From the NCBI GenBank assembly GCA_023431345.1, contig JAEYWK010000049.1, positions 56,702-120,701 on the forward strand: a stretch of DNA of 64,000 nt, given 5' to 3'. A program made the translations under genes and the position numbers. Origin of the DNA: Pseudomonadota bacterium (GTDB lineage Bacteria > Myxococcota_A > Polyangia > Polyangiales > Polyangiaceae). Shown here one piece after another: positions 52,310-61,700 of the stretch (the first letter of the stretch is position 1; each line of letters opens with the position of its first letter). Below the pieces are notes generated by a model, which ran no database searches, was not told the origin of the DNA, and worked only from the letters and a program-made list of their open reading frames with translations.

Positions 52310-53506
52310 TCAGCCGGCCGTCGCCGCACCGGGAAACGCTTGCGAAGGTGCCAGGCGCAGCTGGCTCAGCAGCTGATCGAGATCGCCTTCGGACGCCGGC
52401 AGCGCCCCCACGACATGCCGCAGCTGCTCAGCGAGCCAGGTGGGAGTCGTGGGGTTCGACTGAGCATAAGGGACGAGGCTCAAGAGCTTGGCCCAACGTC
52501 GACGCCGCTCCGCATCGTAGTGCACGCCGAACGTCGGCGCCGTGCCCCGCTGCAGGTCGAGGCTCATGCGTAGCGCAAGCTCATTGGCCTCGTCGATGCC
52601 CACGTTCATGCTCTGCGCGCCGAGCGGCCCCGTCATGTGCGCGGCCTCACCCGCCAGCCACGCGCGACCGACCCCGAAGCGGTCGACGAGCGCGTGCCGA
52701 AACTCGGCGACGCCGCCCCAATCGCAGCTCGCGACGTGGGGCGCCTGCCACGGCATCCGCGCGGCCAGCAAGTCGCCGAGCGCGCTCGCGTCGACACTGC
52801 GGTGCAACGCGCCGTTCAGCTGGAAGCTGAAGCGCGTCTGCCCGCCCTGCAGCGGGTACGCAGAGCTGGCCGCCTCGTCCGAGAGCGAGAGCTGCGCCTC
52901 GTTGTGCGCGAGCGCGCACGTAGCGTCGAAGAAGGCGTAGGTCTGCAGCGGACCGCAGTCGAGCAAGCGGATGCGGAGGAGCTCGCGCACCGTCGACTCG
53001 TAGCCGTCGGCGCCGATCACGTAGTCGGCCTCGAACGGTGCCACCCGCGCTTGCCCTTCGCCTTCGTAGCGTAGGTCGCCGCTCACGGCGCGCGCGTCCT
53101 GCTGGAGCGCGCACAGCCGCGTGCTCCACTCGATGCTCACGCCGCGCTGCTCGAGCGCGCTGACCAGCGCTCGGCGCAAGACGTCTTGAGGTAAGGTGAG
53201 CACCCCAGAAAGCTCACCCTTGAGCGCCGGTAGCTCGAGCACGATGCGGCGCTGACAGCGCGTGTAGATGGCGAGGCGGGGCACCGGCTTGCCGCGCCAA
53301 AACAGCGGCGCGGCGATATTCATGCTCTGCAGCAGCCTCAGCGTCTGAGGGTGGAGCACGACAGGGAAATTGTGGGCGCGGTGCGATGGGTGCTGATCGA
53401 TGATGCGGACCGCGACGCCCTGTTCACGGAGCCTCAGCGCCGCGAACAAGCCGACCGGCCCCGCGCCGACCACCAGCACCTGCATGCGTGAAGGGTTCGT
53501 TCCCAT
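52310..53506 (-). CDS. FAD-dependent monooxygenase (PHBH-like fold)
   Basis: 398 residues. The FAD-binding GAGPVGLFAALRLREQG is at ~14-30, the DG motif region is ADYVIGADGYESTVREL, and the second flavin motif is AWLAGEAAHMTGPLGAQSMNVGIDEANELA. In that motif the common GD is GE, a small deviation. It probably hydroxylates or epoxidises an aromatic or polyketide-like substrate, using NAD(P)H and O2. It stands alone, so the pathway is unknown. ATG 53506 is used; ATG 53485 would start right at the flavin motif. Confidence 0.85.
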   Translation of the reverse strand: MGTNPSRMQVLVVGAGPVGLFAALRLREQGVAVRIIDQHPSHRAHNFPVVLHPQTLRLLQSMNIAAPLFWRGKPVPRLAIYTRCQRRIVLELPALKGELSGVLTLPQDVLRRALVSALEQRGVSIEWSTRLCALQQDARAVSGDLRYEGEGQARVAPFEADYVIGADGYESTVRELLRIRLLDCGPLQTYAFFDATCALAHNEAQLSLSDEAASSAYPLQGGQTRFSFQLNGALHRSVDASALGDLLAARMPWQAPHVASCDWGGVAEFRHALVDRFGVGRAWLAGEAAHMTGPLGAQSMNVGIDEANELALRMSLDLQRGTAPTFGVHYDAERRRRWAKLLSLVPYAQSNPTTPTWLAEQLRHVVGALPASEGDLDQLLSQLRLAPSQAFPGAATAG

Positions 53507-53655
53507 GTCGGCCTAGTCAGCAACGAGCGTGCCGTGGCGTTCGCGCAGCATTCAGGCGCAGGTGAGACAGAAGCGCGCACCGATTGCGCGTTGCTCGCGC
53601 ATTTTCTGCGTCAGCGGCGGTGGACTTCGCGCGGCATCACGTTAGAAAACCAATC

Positions 53656-54957
53656 ATGAGCTCGATTTGGCGCGTCACCTGTCGCCTTGCTCCGCTGCTG
53701 CTCGTCGCCTGCAACAAGACTCCGCCACGCACGCACGGCCCGGAGCCGATGACGAAGGTCGTGCCCGCGGACGGCCAGGGGCAATCCACGGAGGCCGTTG
53801 TCGGTCCTAACCCGTCCGGAGCTCCCGTGGAGACGGCGCCGCCCAACGTGCCCGAGCTTCAGCCCGCGTTCGTGGGGCAAACACGCGCACCCGCCATCCA
53901 CTCGCGAACGAAATTTCAGGTCGACGACGTCGCGACCGACTTGCATCAACCTTGGGCGCTCGCGCTCTTGCCCGATCGTCGCTGGTTGGTCACGCAGAAG
54001 CACGAGGGCTCGCTGATCGTCGTCTCCGCCAGTGGGCAGAAGTCACGGCCGGTGCGCGGGGTCCCGGCCGTGGTCGGGGAAGATCAAGCGGGGCTGCTCG
54101 ACGTCGCCGTCGCGCCCGATCACGCCACGAGCAAGCTCTTCTACTTGAGCTACGTCGAACCGCGCGAGGGTGGCAACGGCCTGGCGGTGGCGCGCGCACG
54201 CTTCATCGACGGCCCTGAGCCGAAGCTCGATCAGCTGCGGGTCATCTTCAGGGCGAGCCCCACGCTCGATTCGACCAAACACGCGGGGGGCCGGTTGGCG
54301 CTCGCCGCTGACGGTAGCTTGTTCGTCACGCTCGGGGAGCGCTCGATCCTCGCTGGCCGCAAGCAAGCCCAAGACTTGAACAGCCACCTCGGCAAGATCG
54401 TGCGCATCGGCCCGGATGGCGCCGTACCACGCGACAACCCCTTCGTCCATCGCCCAGCTGCGCGCCCCGAGATTTGGAGCTCGGGGCACCGGAACCCGCT
54501 CGCGGCCGACTTCGACGCGAAGCAGCGGCTGTGGATCGTGGAGATGGGGCCGCGCGGCGGCGACGAGCTGAACCTGATCGAGAAGGGTAAAGACTACGGT
54601 TGGCCCACCATCGGCTACGGCGAAGAGTACTCGGGGCAGCCCATCCACCAAACCGCCTCAGCCGAGGGCATGGAGCAGCCAAAGTATTACTGGGATCCGG
54701 TGATCTCCCCGGGCGCGCTCACGATCTACGCAGGTGAGCTATTTCCCGAGTGGAAGGGCAGCTTTTTCATCGCCGGGCTCTCGAGCAAAGCGCTGATTCG
54801 TCTCACTGTAGAGGGTGATCGCGTGACGGGTGAAGAGCGCCTGCTCACCGATCGCGCTGAACGTATTCGCGAGGTCGTAGCAGGGCCGGAGGGCGCGCTC
54901 TACCTCTTGACCGATGGCGCTCGAGGCAAGCTGCTGCGGATCACGCCGGCGGGATGA
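53656..54957 (+). CDS. PQQ-type sugar dehydrogenase lipoprotein
   Basis: 433 residues from ATG 53656. A lipoprotein signal (LLLVAC, Cys18) is followed by a Pro/Thr linker and a six-bladed propeller of the glucose/sorbosone dehydrogenase family: LHQPWALALLPDRRWLVTQ, GLLDVAVAPDH, HAGGRLALAADGSLFVTLGE, SSGHRNPLAADFD and EMGPRGGDELNLIEKGKDYGWP. Members oxidise aldose sugars with PQQ in the periplasm. No PQQ synthesis genes are in the window. Probably monocistronic. Confidence 0.9.
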   Translation: MSSIWRVTCRLAPLLLVACNKTPPRTHGPEPMTKVVPADGQGQSTEAVVGPNPSGAPVETAPPNVPELQPAFVGQTRAPAIHSRTKFQVDDVATDLHQPWALALLPDRRWLVTQKHEGSLIVVSASGQKSRPVRGVPAVVGEDQAGLLDVAVAPDHATSKLFYLSYVEPREGGNGLAVARARFIDGPEPKLDQLRVIFRASPTLDSTKHAGGRLALAADGSLFVTLGERSILAGRKQAQDLNSHLGKIVRIGPDGAVPRDNPFVHRPAARPEIWSSGHRNPLAADFDAKQRLWIVEMGPRGGDELNLIEKGKDYGWPTIGYGEEYSGQPIHQTASAEGMEQPKYYWDPVISPGALTIYAGELFPEWKGSFFIAGLSSKALIRLTVEGDRVTGEERLLTDRAERIREVVAGPEGALYLLTDGARGKLLRITPAG

Positions 54958-54973
54958 GGCCCGCTGGTGGTGC

Positions 54974-55558
54974 TCAGCGCTCGTTCAGTCCCAGGCCGGC
55001 GAGGATCTTCAGGGCACACTTCTCCGCGCGTGCCGTGCGCGTCGACGACTGCTTTGCCGCCGCGACGTGCATGACGTGGCTGCGTTGCCTCCCTGGCGTC
55101 AGCGCCTGGAAGGCCTTGGCTAGCTTGCGATCCTTCTCCAACAGCTGAGTCAGCTCCGCGGGCAACTCGAGCTCACGCTTCGCTTTGAAATCGACCTTGA
55201 GCCCGGCTTTCTCGACGGCGATGGCCTGTTTCACGTAGGACTTGAGGGCGGTCTTGGAGATCTGTTTCTCGCTCGTGACCTCGAGGCGCAGGGCCGACTG
55301 CGTGTTCTGGCCCTGACTGCGCAGCAGCCCGTGCGTGTCTTTCAGGAGCGCGCCCTTGAAGAACATCAGCGAGCAGAACTCCTTGAAGGGCTGCAGGATC
55401 GCTACGTTGGCGTCTTCGAACGAGAAGCAGGGCTTGCCCCACTTGATGTCTTCCTCGAGTCCGCACTCGAGCAGGATGGAGCGCAGCTTCTCCATCTCGG
55501 GACGCCAAGATTTGGCTCGGGTCAAGAATGCGTCAACTTTGGGATTGGCTTTCGTCAT
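54974..55558 (-). CDS. YdeI/OmdA-like protein (DUF1801 + OmdA)
   Basis: 194 residues from ATG 55558; the frame is open upstream but without family similarity. The N-terminal half (EEDIKWGKPCFSFEDANVAIL, KEFCSLMFFKGALL) is DUF1801-like. The C-terminal half (AFQALTPGRQRSHVMHVAAAKQSSTRTARAEKC) matches OmdA, but the usual W-I-x-x-A-K block is varied as MHVAAAK. YdeI has been linked with bacteriocin and peptide resistance in enterics; the role here is unknown. It converges on the sugar dehydrogenase gene. Confidence 0.85.
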   Translation of the reverse strand: MTKANPKVDAFLTRAKSWRPEMEKLRSILLECGLEEDIKWGKPCFSFEDANVAILQPFKEFCSLMFFKGALLKDTHGLLRSQGQNTQSALRLEVTSEKQISKTALKSYVKQAIAVEKAGLKVDFKAKRELELPAELTQLLEKDRKLAKAFQALTPGRQRSHVMHVAAAKQSSTRTARAEKCALKILAGLGLNER

Positions 55559-55768
55559 CGTCGGAGGGGGAGGATCCCCCTCCCCAGCCATCTGAGCAAG
55601 ATGCCGCGGAGGGAATGCGAGACAAGTTGTCGCGAGCGAGATCAAACCGCCGTGCCGCGAGCGGTTGCCTGACGCGGGCGCGCCGAGAAATGCCTGTCAT
55701 TTCCAACGTTCGCGCCGCCTCCGGCTAGCACGGGATCTGCACTGTCTCGGCTCCACAAGGAGAAGCTG

Positions 55769-56182
55769 ATGAGTCAATCTACGTACCGAAACCCGAGCTG
55801 GTGGACCGATTCGCATTCATCCGGTTGGGAGCGCACCAAAGAAGCCCTGCGCCGCGACTGGGAGCAGACGAAAGCCGACTTCACCGACGGCGGGCGCGAG
55901 CTCAATCAAGACGTGGGCGACACGGTCAAGCAAGCGGCGGGAAAGCAGCCGATCCCTCCCTCCAGCGTCGCGAACCCGCCCGACAGCTGGGACGACGTGG
56001 AGCCGGGCTTGCGCTACGGCTATGGTGCTCGCCAGTACTACGAAGATGCCGACTGGGACGAGCGCGTGGAGTCGCGCCTGCGCGACGATTGGACCCGAGC
56101 TGGCAACGAACCCGGCACGTGGGACCGTATCAAGTCGTCGGTGCGACGGGGTTGGAACAGCGTGAAGCGCGCTGCCGCGTGA
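55769..56182 (+). CDS. Small acidic/aromatic protein of unknown function
   Basis: 137 residues, no signal or membrane helix. AAGGAGAAGC gives a good ribosome site. Two related Trp-centred segments, WERTKEALRRDWEQTKADF and WDRIKSSVRRGWNSVKRA, flank a Tyr-rich middle (GLRYGYGARQYYEDADWDERVE). This looks like a stress-type or DNA/RNA-associated helical protein, but no family was recognised. Its stop shares a base with the aminotransferase ATG (TGATG). Confidence 0.65.
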   Translation: MSQSTYRNPSWWTDSHSSGWERTKEALRRDWEQTKADFTDGGRELNQDVGDTVKQAAGKQPIPPSSVANPPDSWDDVEPGLRYGYGARQYYEDADWDERVESRLRDDWTRAGNEPGTWDRIKSSVRRGWNSVKRAAA

Positions 56183-57309
56183 TGGAAGGCTCCGTCGACG
56201 CGAAAGAGCGAACTGGGCCCAGCTGCTCGAGTCACATCGATCAGCTGGCCCGAGAGGCGGCGGAGCAGAGCGGCCTCGTTTCGTTCGCGGGTGGCTTGCC
56301 GGACGCGGCTCTGTTTCCGAAGCGACGGCTGAGCGTCGCGTTCATCACGGCGCTCAGCTCCCCCCAGTGCGCTGCGCTGCAGTACGGCTGGCCTGAGGGC
56401 TCGGAAGAGCTACGCATCTGGATTTCGAAGCGCCTCGCGGCGCGCGGTGCCAACGTCGCGCCGCGAGACCTGATCATCACGAGCGGCGCGCAGCAAGCGG
56501 TGCTGATCGCGCTTTCGACCCTCGATCACCAGCAAGCAGTAGGGGTAGACGACGAATCTTACCCGGGTGCTCTTTCCATCTTCCGCGCGGCTGGCGCTCA
56601 GCTCGTGCCGCTCCGCGGCGACGCTCCCGTTCGCTACGTGATGCCGAGTGTGTCCAACCCGCTCGGCCAGCGCCTGTCGAGCGCTGAGCGCGAGGAGCTC
56701 TTGGCCAGCGCTCGACGACACGATAGCTACATCATCGAGGACGACGCCTACGATGAAACCAGCTTCGGCGGTGCGCCCTCGCGGCCACTGCTCGCCGACG
56801 CTCCGGAGCGGGTGTTTCACGTCGGTACGTTTTCGAAGACGCTCTCGCCGGGGCTGCGCGTCGGTTGGCTCGTGCCGCCCTCAGCGCTGCTCGAGCGCGC
56901 TCGCGAACGGAAGCAACATCAAGATTTGCAAGCCAGTAGTCTCTCGCAGGAGCTGCTCGTCGAGTACCTACGGCGAGCCGACTTCGACGCTCACCTGCGC
57001 CGGCTCCGGCGTCACTACGCGAAGAAGCACGATCTGCTCCGGGCAAGTCTGCGCGCGCACTTGTCAGATTTCTCCGTCACGCCCCCGGTGGGCGGCTTCT
57101 CGCTCTTCCTCACCAACGGTCGCAAGCTCAGCGGAGAGCGGCTGCTCGAGGTCGCGATCGAGGAAGGAGTTTCTTTCGATCCTGGCGAGAGCTTTCGGCG
57201 CGAGCCTCGCGATACGCTCGCGCTCCGGCTTTGCTACTCGACGGTGCCGAGCGACCAGATCGAAGCGGGGGTGCTCCGCTTGGCGCGGGCCCTGCGCCGT
57301 GTCGGTTGA
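56182..57309 (+). CDS. PLP-dependent class I aminotransferase
   Basis: 375 residues. It has LVSFAGGLPDAALFP, LQYGWPEGSEELRIWISKRL, DLIITSGAQQAVLIAL, IEDDAYDETSF, and the PLP-lysine block VGTFSKTLSPGLRVGWLV. The pattern is that of MocR/2-aminoadipate-type aminotransferases without a regulator domain. The substrate is not evident; aromatic or branched amino acids are possible. It starts inside the end of the small upstream gene and converges on the YihY gene with 3 nt between them. Confidence 0.9.
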   Translation: MEGSVDAKERTGPSCSSHIDQLAREAAEQSGLVSFAGGLPDAALFPKRRLSVAFITALSSPQCAALQYGWPEGSEELRIWISKRLAARGANVAPRDLIITSGAQQAVLIALSTLDHQQAVGVDDESYPGALSIFRAAGAQLVPLRGDAPVRYVMPSVSNPLGQRLSSAEREELLASARRHDSYIIEDDAYDETSFGGAPSRPLLADAPERVFHVGTFSKTLSPGLRVGWLVPPSALLERARERKQHQDLQASSLSQELLVEYLRRADFDAHLRRLRRHYAKKHDLLRASLRAHLSDFSVTPPVGGFSLFLTNGRKLSGERLLEVAIEEGVSFDPGESFRREPRDTLALRLCYSTVPSDQIEAGVLRLARALRRVG

Positions 57310-57312
57310 AGC

Positions 57313-58278
57313 TCAGCGATTCGTGGCAGAGCGAGACATGTTGCCGCGCTCGTGACGAAACGGTCGTGCCTCAGGATTCTGCCCTTGGTCGGGCTCGCGG
57401 GGCGCCTCGGCGTGCTCCGCGTTGGCGCTCGGCTCGACGCCCGCGCCGCGGCTCTTGGCCTGCACTTGCGTGAACTCGGCGCCCACGAACAGGATTTGTG
57501 CCGCGTAGTACACCCAAACCACCAGCGCGACAATCGAGCCCGCGGCGCCGTAGGACGAGCCAACGGCGGCTTTGCCGAGGTACAGCCCGAGCAGCTGCTT
57601 GCCGATGGTGAAGAGCACGGCCGTCACGGCGGCGCCCAGCCAGACGTCGCGCCACTGCACCTTTGCGTCGGGGATGACCTTGAAAATCAGCGCGAACAGC
57701 AGCGTCACCACGCCGAGCGACAGCACGAAGTTCAGCACCTGCCAGAGCAGCGCCCCGCCAGGCAAGGCGTCGGACATGACGCCGCCCAGCGAGCTCAACA
57801 CCGAGCTGAGCACCAGCGAAATCAGCAGCAAAAAGGCGACGCCCAGCACCATCGTGAAGGAGAAGAAGCGGTCTTTGACCTTTCCGAGCCAACCTCGGTC
57901 GGCGCGCGGCTTGACCTCCCAGATCGTGTTCAGCGACGTTTGCAGCTGCCCGAAGACGCCGGATGCGCCGATGAACAAGGTGACGGCGCCAACGATGGCG
58001 CCGAGCACGCCCTTCTTCGGCTCTTCCGCGCTCGCGACCACCGCCTGGATGCCCTGCGCCGCGTCTCCGCCGACGACGGCCGCCAGCTCGCCCGCGACAC
58101 GCCCCTTCGCGGCCTCGGGCCCCAAGAACCAGCCCGCCACGCTCACAGAAATGACCAGCAGCGGCGCGAGCGACAAGAGCGCGTAGTAAGCCAGCGCCGC
58201 CGCGAGCGTCATGGCGTCGTCGTCCAGCCAATCGTTCGCGGTCTCCTTGACGATTTTCCACACGGCTCCGAAGCGCAT
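57313..58278 (-). CDS. YihY/BrkB-family inner-membrane protein
   Basis: 321 residues from ATG 58278. Six helices and the blocks AMTLAAALAYYALLSLAPLLVISVSVAG, IGASGVFGQLQTSLNTIWEV, KDRFFSFTMVLGVAFLLLISLVLS and SSYGAAGSIVALVVWVYYAAQILFVGAEFTQV are characteristic. Once annotated as ribonuclease BN, the family is now seen as a possible transporter. A basic/acidic hydrophilic tail (~275-321) is not conserved. Confidence 0.9.
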   Translation of the reverse strand: MRFGAVWKIVKETANDWLDDDAMTLAAALAYYALLSLAPLLVISVSVAGWFLGPEAAKGRVAGELAAVVGGDAAQGIQAVVASAEEPKKGVLGAIVGAVTLFIGASGVFGQLQTSLNTIWEVKPRADRGWLGKVKDRFFSFTMVLGVAFLLLISLVLSSVLSSLGGVMSDALPGGALLWQVLNFVLSLGVVTLLFALIFKVIPDAKVQWRDVWLGAAVTAVLFTIGKQLLGLYLGKAAVGSSYGAAGSIVALVVWVYYAAQILFVGAEFTQVQAKSRGAGVEPSANAEHAEAPREPDQGQNPEARPFRHERGNMSRSATNR

Positions 58279-58749
58279 GTGGGTCCCAGAGCAACTCACG
58301 TGCCGAAGGTGCGACGGCCGGCAGTGCCCCCGTCGGGAGGAGCGCCCCGCGCTCGTGGCTCCCTCACGACGGCTCATGAAGCGCGCCCTCGTGCCGGAAG
58401 GGCTCGTCGCGCGGAAGCACCTTGACCTTGCACGGCAGGTCCGGTTCGCCCAGGCGGTCGCCGGGCGCATCCGCGTGGGGACGAAACTCGATGCGTGTCA
58501 TGATATGAAGTTGAAGATTGGCATTCTCGATACATAGCCAAGAGGCGTCGACGAGCGCTTCATGAAGCGCGCGTGAGCGTTTGGGGGCTCGACTCCGTCG
58601 CGCGAGCGCCACGTGTCGTCGCGCGGCGCAGCGTCTGCGCGCGGGCGCAAGATTTGCGCGCGAGCGAGCGCGTATCGCCGGGAGAAAGCTGGAAAAGGCG
58701 CGGAAAGAGCGGTGTGCGCAGCTGGCATCGATCGTGCTCAGACCAGGGC
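58279..58749. other. Intergenic region before the universal-stress gene
   Basis: 471 nt without a supported gene. A 45-codon minus-strand frame (58364-58501) cannot be confirmed. A less GC-rich patch lies at 58496-58540. Two GG-N10-GC sigma-54-like matches occur (58644-58657, and 58723-58738, TGGCATCGATCGTGCT). The second would put the transcript start at the ATG itself, so both are weak candidates. Confidence 0.4.
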
Positions 58750-60012
58750 ATGATCCTGTGCGGTACTGATCTTTCGGTTGCTTCCGAGTCTGCCTTGCAA
58801 GCCGCGGCTGCGCTCGCCCGTAAGCACAACGACGAGCTGCTACTGGTGACGGTCGTCGAAGGGCCAGACACGGAGGGGCAGCTCTCTCCGGACCCCCAAC
58901 TCGAGAGCTCGGCCGGCACGCTGCGCCGGCACTTCGGCATCTCGGTCGAGACCGTGACGCTGCGCGGCGTCCCGGAGCTCAAGCTGCTTCAGCTGGCGAA
59001 GGAGCGTGACGCCTCGCTGATCGTCGTGGGTGCGCGCGGTCGCTCACGACACTTGCACCGGTTGGGGAGCGTACCGGAGCACCTGTGTCAGCGCTCGGAG
59101 ATCCCGGTGCTGGTGGCTCGCAACGCCGATAACTTGGTGTCGTGGGGCAGCGGGCTTCGGCCGTTGAAGGTGCTCGTCGGCTCCGGCCTCGGCGATGCGT
59201 CGCGGGCCGCGCTCGAGTGCATCGCGGGGTGGCCCGATTTGACGCTCACGGTGGCGCACATCGCCTGGCCTTTCGGCGAGCACTACCGGCTCGGTATCAG
59301 CGGACCCATGCCCCTCGATCATCTGCGGCCGGAGGTTCACCAGCAGCTGCTGGGCGAGCTCGGGCGCTGGGTCTCGGAGACGCCCTGCCCGAGCTTGGCG
59401 AAGCTCGACGTATCGCCAGGATATGGCCGCATCGACTGTCACCTCGCCCAGGTTGCCACCGAAAAGCAGGCTGACTTGCTGGTGGTGGGCACGCATCAGC
59501 GCAACCTAGCGAGCAGGCTCTGGCAAGGCTCGGTTTCACGCAGCGCGATCCACGAAGCCGAGTGCAGCGTGCTGTGCGTTCCTCAGGGGAAGCCCGGGCG
59601 CACGGCTGCGGCTCCGCGCGTGGTCGTCATTCCGACCGACTTCTCGCCGTTGGCCGATCGCGCCATCGCTCACGGCTACTCGCTCGTCGGGCGCGGCGGC
59701 GTGGCGCACCTCGTGACGGTCGTCGAGTCGCTGCGGGGCGCAGACGTCGCGAGCCTCGAGCGGCAGCTGTCGGCGCGAATTCCCGAAGACGCGGCGGCGC
59801 GCGGGATCTTGACCGAGCACCGCGTGCTCGAAGGGGGCGAGGCGTGGCTCGCGATTTGGCAATACTCCGGTCGCGCCAACGCGGACATGGTCTGCATGGC
59901 GACGCACTCGCGCGACGCCGTCAAGAGCTTGGTCGTGGGCTCGCAAGCCCAGGCGCTCCTGCAACATTCGCGAATCCCGGTGTTGCTCGTGCCGCCCGAT
60001 CGCGAGAGCTGA
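58750..60012 (+). CDS. Triple universal stress protein (USP x3)
   Basis: 420 residues containing three tandem USP domains. Domain 1 (~1-130) starts ILCGTDLSVASESALQ and ends GARGRSRHLHRLGSVPEHLCQ. Domain 2 (~135-275) ends VVGTHQRNLASRLWQGSVSRSAI. Domain 3 (~285-418) starts VVVIPTDFSPLADRAI and ends MATHSRDAVKSLVVGSQAQALLQ. Single or paired USP domains are the norm; three in one chain is uncommon. The G-x2-G-x9-G-S/T ATP motif is best kept in domain 1. It lies 53 nt before the Ser/Thr kinase gene. Confidence 0.88.
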   Translation: MILCGTDLSVASESALQAAAALARKHNDELLLVTVVEGPDTEGQLSPDPQLESSAGTLRRHFGISVETVTLRGVPELKLLQLAKERDASLIVVGARGRSRHLHRLGSVPEHLCQRSEIPVLVARNADNLVSWGSGLRPLKVLVGSGLGDASRAALECIAGWPDLTLTVAHIAWPFGEHYRLGISGPMPLDHLRPEVHQQLLGELGRWVSETPCPSLAKLDVSPGYGRIDCHLAQVATEKQADLLVVGTHQRNLASRLWQGSVSRSAIHEAECSVLCVPQGKPGRTAAAPRVVVIPTDFSPLADRAIAHGYSLVGRGGVAHLVTVVESLRGADVASLERQLSARIPEDAAARGILTEHRVLEGGEAWLAIWQYSGRANADMVCMATHSRDAVKSLVVGSQAQALLQHSRIPVLLVPPDRES

Positions 60013-60065
60013 CCGACTCCCGCGCGCAAGACTGCGGCGATGGTCTCGGGTAGAGTGCCGCCGGA

Positions 60066-61700
60066 GTGCTTCCCTCGACCCACAGCGTGACCGCTCCCGC
60101 GGAGCTCGACGACGAAACCAGGCAGCACTTGCAGCGGCGGCTGGCGCTCGTGTTCTCGGTGATGGCGGGCGTCTCGGTGTTCTACGCGCTCAGCCCGCTG
60201 GTGACGGCGCTCGCGGCGGGACGCCTGCCGACGCAGCCGATGGCGATTCCGCTGGTGACGCTGGCGATCGCGGTCGGCAACGGCGCGGCGGCGCTGCGCT
60301 GTCGGCGCGGCAAGCGCAGCCTTCGTGAGCTGTGGGCGCTCGACGCGGTGGCGAGCTCCGTCACGTGCTGGCTGATCGCGGGCTCGATCAGCCGCGTGCG
60401 CCCACCCAACGAGGCGTCCGTCTCGCTGCTGCTCGGGCTCACGTACGTGATGATGGCGCGCGCGCTGCTCTTGCCCAGCTCGGCGCGGCGCACGCTCTCG
60501 GTTTGCGCACTCGCGCTCGTGCCGAGCGGGCTGGTGGCGACCTGGCTGCGCCTCGAAGCGCTGGGGCAGCCGGCGCAGCCGCGTGATTGGTTGTTTCAGG
60601 GCTACGTGGTGTTTCGCAGCCTCGCTGTGACGGCGTTCCTCGCCGGGCTGGCCTCGAGCGTGATTTACGGCTTGCGGCGGCACGTGCGCGAGATGTCGCG
60701 CGTCGGACAGTACGTGCTCCGCGACAAGATCGGCGAAGGCGGCATGGGCGTGGTGTACCGCGCGACTCACGCCCTCTTGCGGCGCGACACCGCGGTCAAG
60801 CTGTTGCTGCCCGACCGCGTCAGCGCCAGCAGCTTGCAGCGCTTCGAGCGGGAGGTTCGCCGCACGGCGCAGCTCACGCATCAGAATACGGTCGCCGTCT
60901 TCGACTACGGACGCACGCCCGACGGCGTCTTCTACTACGCGATGGAGTACCTCGAGGGCGGGGATCTCGAGCGCCTCGTCGCCCACGCCGGACCGCTGCC
61001 GCCGGGCCGCGTGATCTGGATTTTGGAGCAGGTGTGCCGAGCTCTGAACGAGGCGCACGAGCAAGGTTTGGTCCACCGAGACATCAAGCCCAGCAACGTC
61101 CTGCTGAGTGAGCGCGGCGGCGAGGGCGACGTCGCCAAGCTCTTGGACTTCGGGCTCGTCATGGACGTGAAAGAGCAAGCCGATGCCGGCGACGCAAGCG
61201 CCACGCTCGAGGGGACTCCGCTGTACATGGCACCTGAGAGCATCGAAACCCCGTCTCAGGTGGGCGTGGCCAGTGACCTGTATTCGCTCGGCGCCGTGGC
61301 CTTCTTCTTGCTCACGGGTGAGACTCCCTTCCTGGGCTCCACCATCGTCGAGGTCTGCATGGCGCACCTGCTCACCCCGCCGCGTGCTCCTTCCGAGCTG
61401 GCTCCGGGCGTGTCCCCGGCTCTCGACGCCGTGGTCTTGCGCTGCCTAGCCAAGCAGCCTACCGCGCGGTTTCCTTCCGCGCTCGCCTTGCGAGAAGCGC
61501 TCCTCTCCTGTCCCGAAGCGCCTACGTGGAGCGGCGCGGCGGCCGCGGGTTGGTGGAGGGAGCACCGCGACCCCTTCATCGCCACTCGCCTCCTCAAGCG
61601 GCGCCCCGGCCAGCCGACACGGGCGCTCAGCGCAGAGACGGAAGGCGCGCTTCGCATCGATCTCGAGCGGCGCGCACGTGACCTGCGCGACTCAGCGTAA
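60066..61700 (+). CDS. Membrane Ser/Thr protein kinase with N-terminal helices
   Basis: 544 residues from GTG 60066. The first ~215 residues hold about six helices with no known sensor domain. The kinase domain (~215-480) follows: GEGGMGVVYRATH (P-loop), TAVKLLL (ATP Lys), HRDIKPSNVL (catalytic Asp339), LLDFGLV (Mg site) and GTPLYMAPESI. All catalytic residues are present. Most bacterial Hanks-type kinases have the kinase at the N-terminus and the sensor outside; here the order is reversed. A possible partner for the FHA protein at 5776-6747. Confidence 0.9.
   Translation: MLPSTHSVTAPAELDDETRQHLQRRLALVFSVMAGVSVFYALSPLVTALAAGRLPTQPMAIPLVTLAIAVGNGAAALRCRRGKRSLRELWALDAVASSVTCWLIAGSISRVRPPNEASVSLLLGLTYVMMARALLLPSSARRTLSVCALALVPSGLVATWLRLEALGQPAQPRDWLFQGYVVFRSLAVTAFLAGLASSVIYGLRRHVREMSRVGQYVLRDKIGEGGMGVVYRATHALLRRDTAVKLLLPDRVSASSLQRFEREVRRTAQLTHQNTVAVFDYGRTPDGVFYYAMEYLEGGDLERLVAHAGPLPPGRVIWILEQVCRALNEAHEQGLVHRDIKPSNVLLSERGGEGDVAKLLDFGLVMDVKEQADAGDASATLEGTPLYMAPESIETPSQVGVASDLYSLGAVAFFLLTGETPFLGSTIVEVCMAHLLTPPRAPSELAPGVSPALDAVVLRCLAKQPTARFPSALALREALLSCPEAPTWSGAAAAGWWREHRDPFIATRLLKRRPGQPTRALSAETEGALRIDLERRARDLRDSA

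Noticed and set aside
58364..58501. A 45-codon minus-strand gene before the USP gene
   Set aside because: No ribosome site, no family, composition like surrounding intergenic DNA.
59676..61367. A 563-codon minus-strand frame
   Set aside because: Opposite the USP and kinase genes, whose catalytic motifs are intact.
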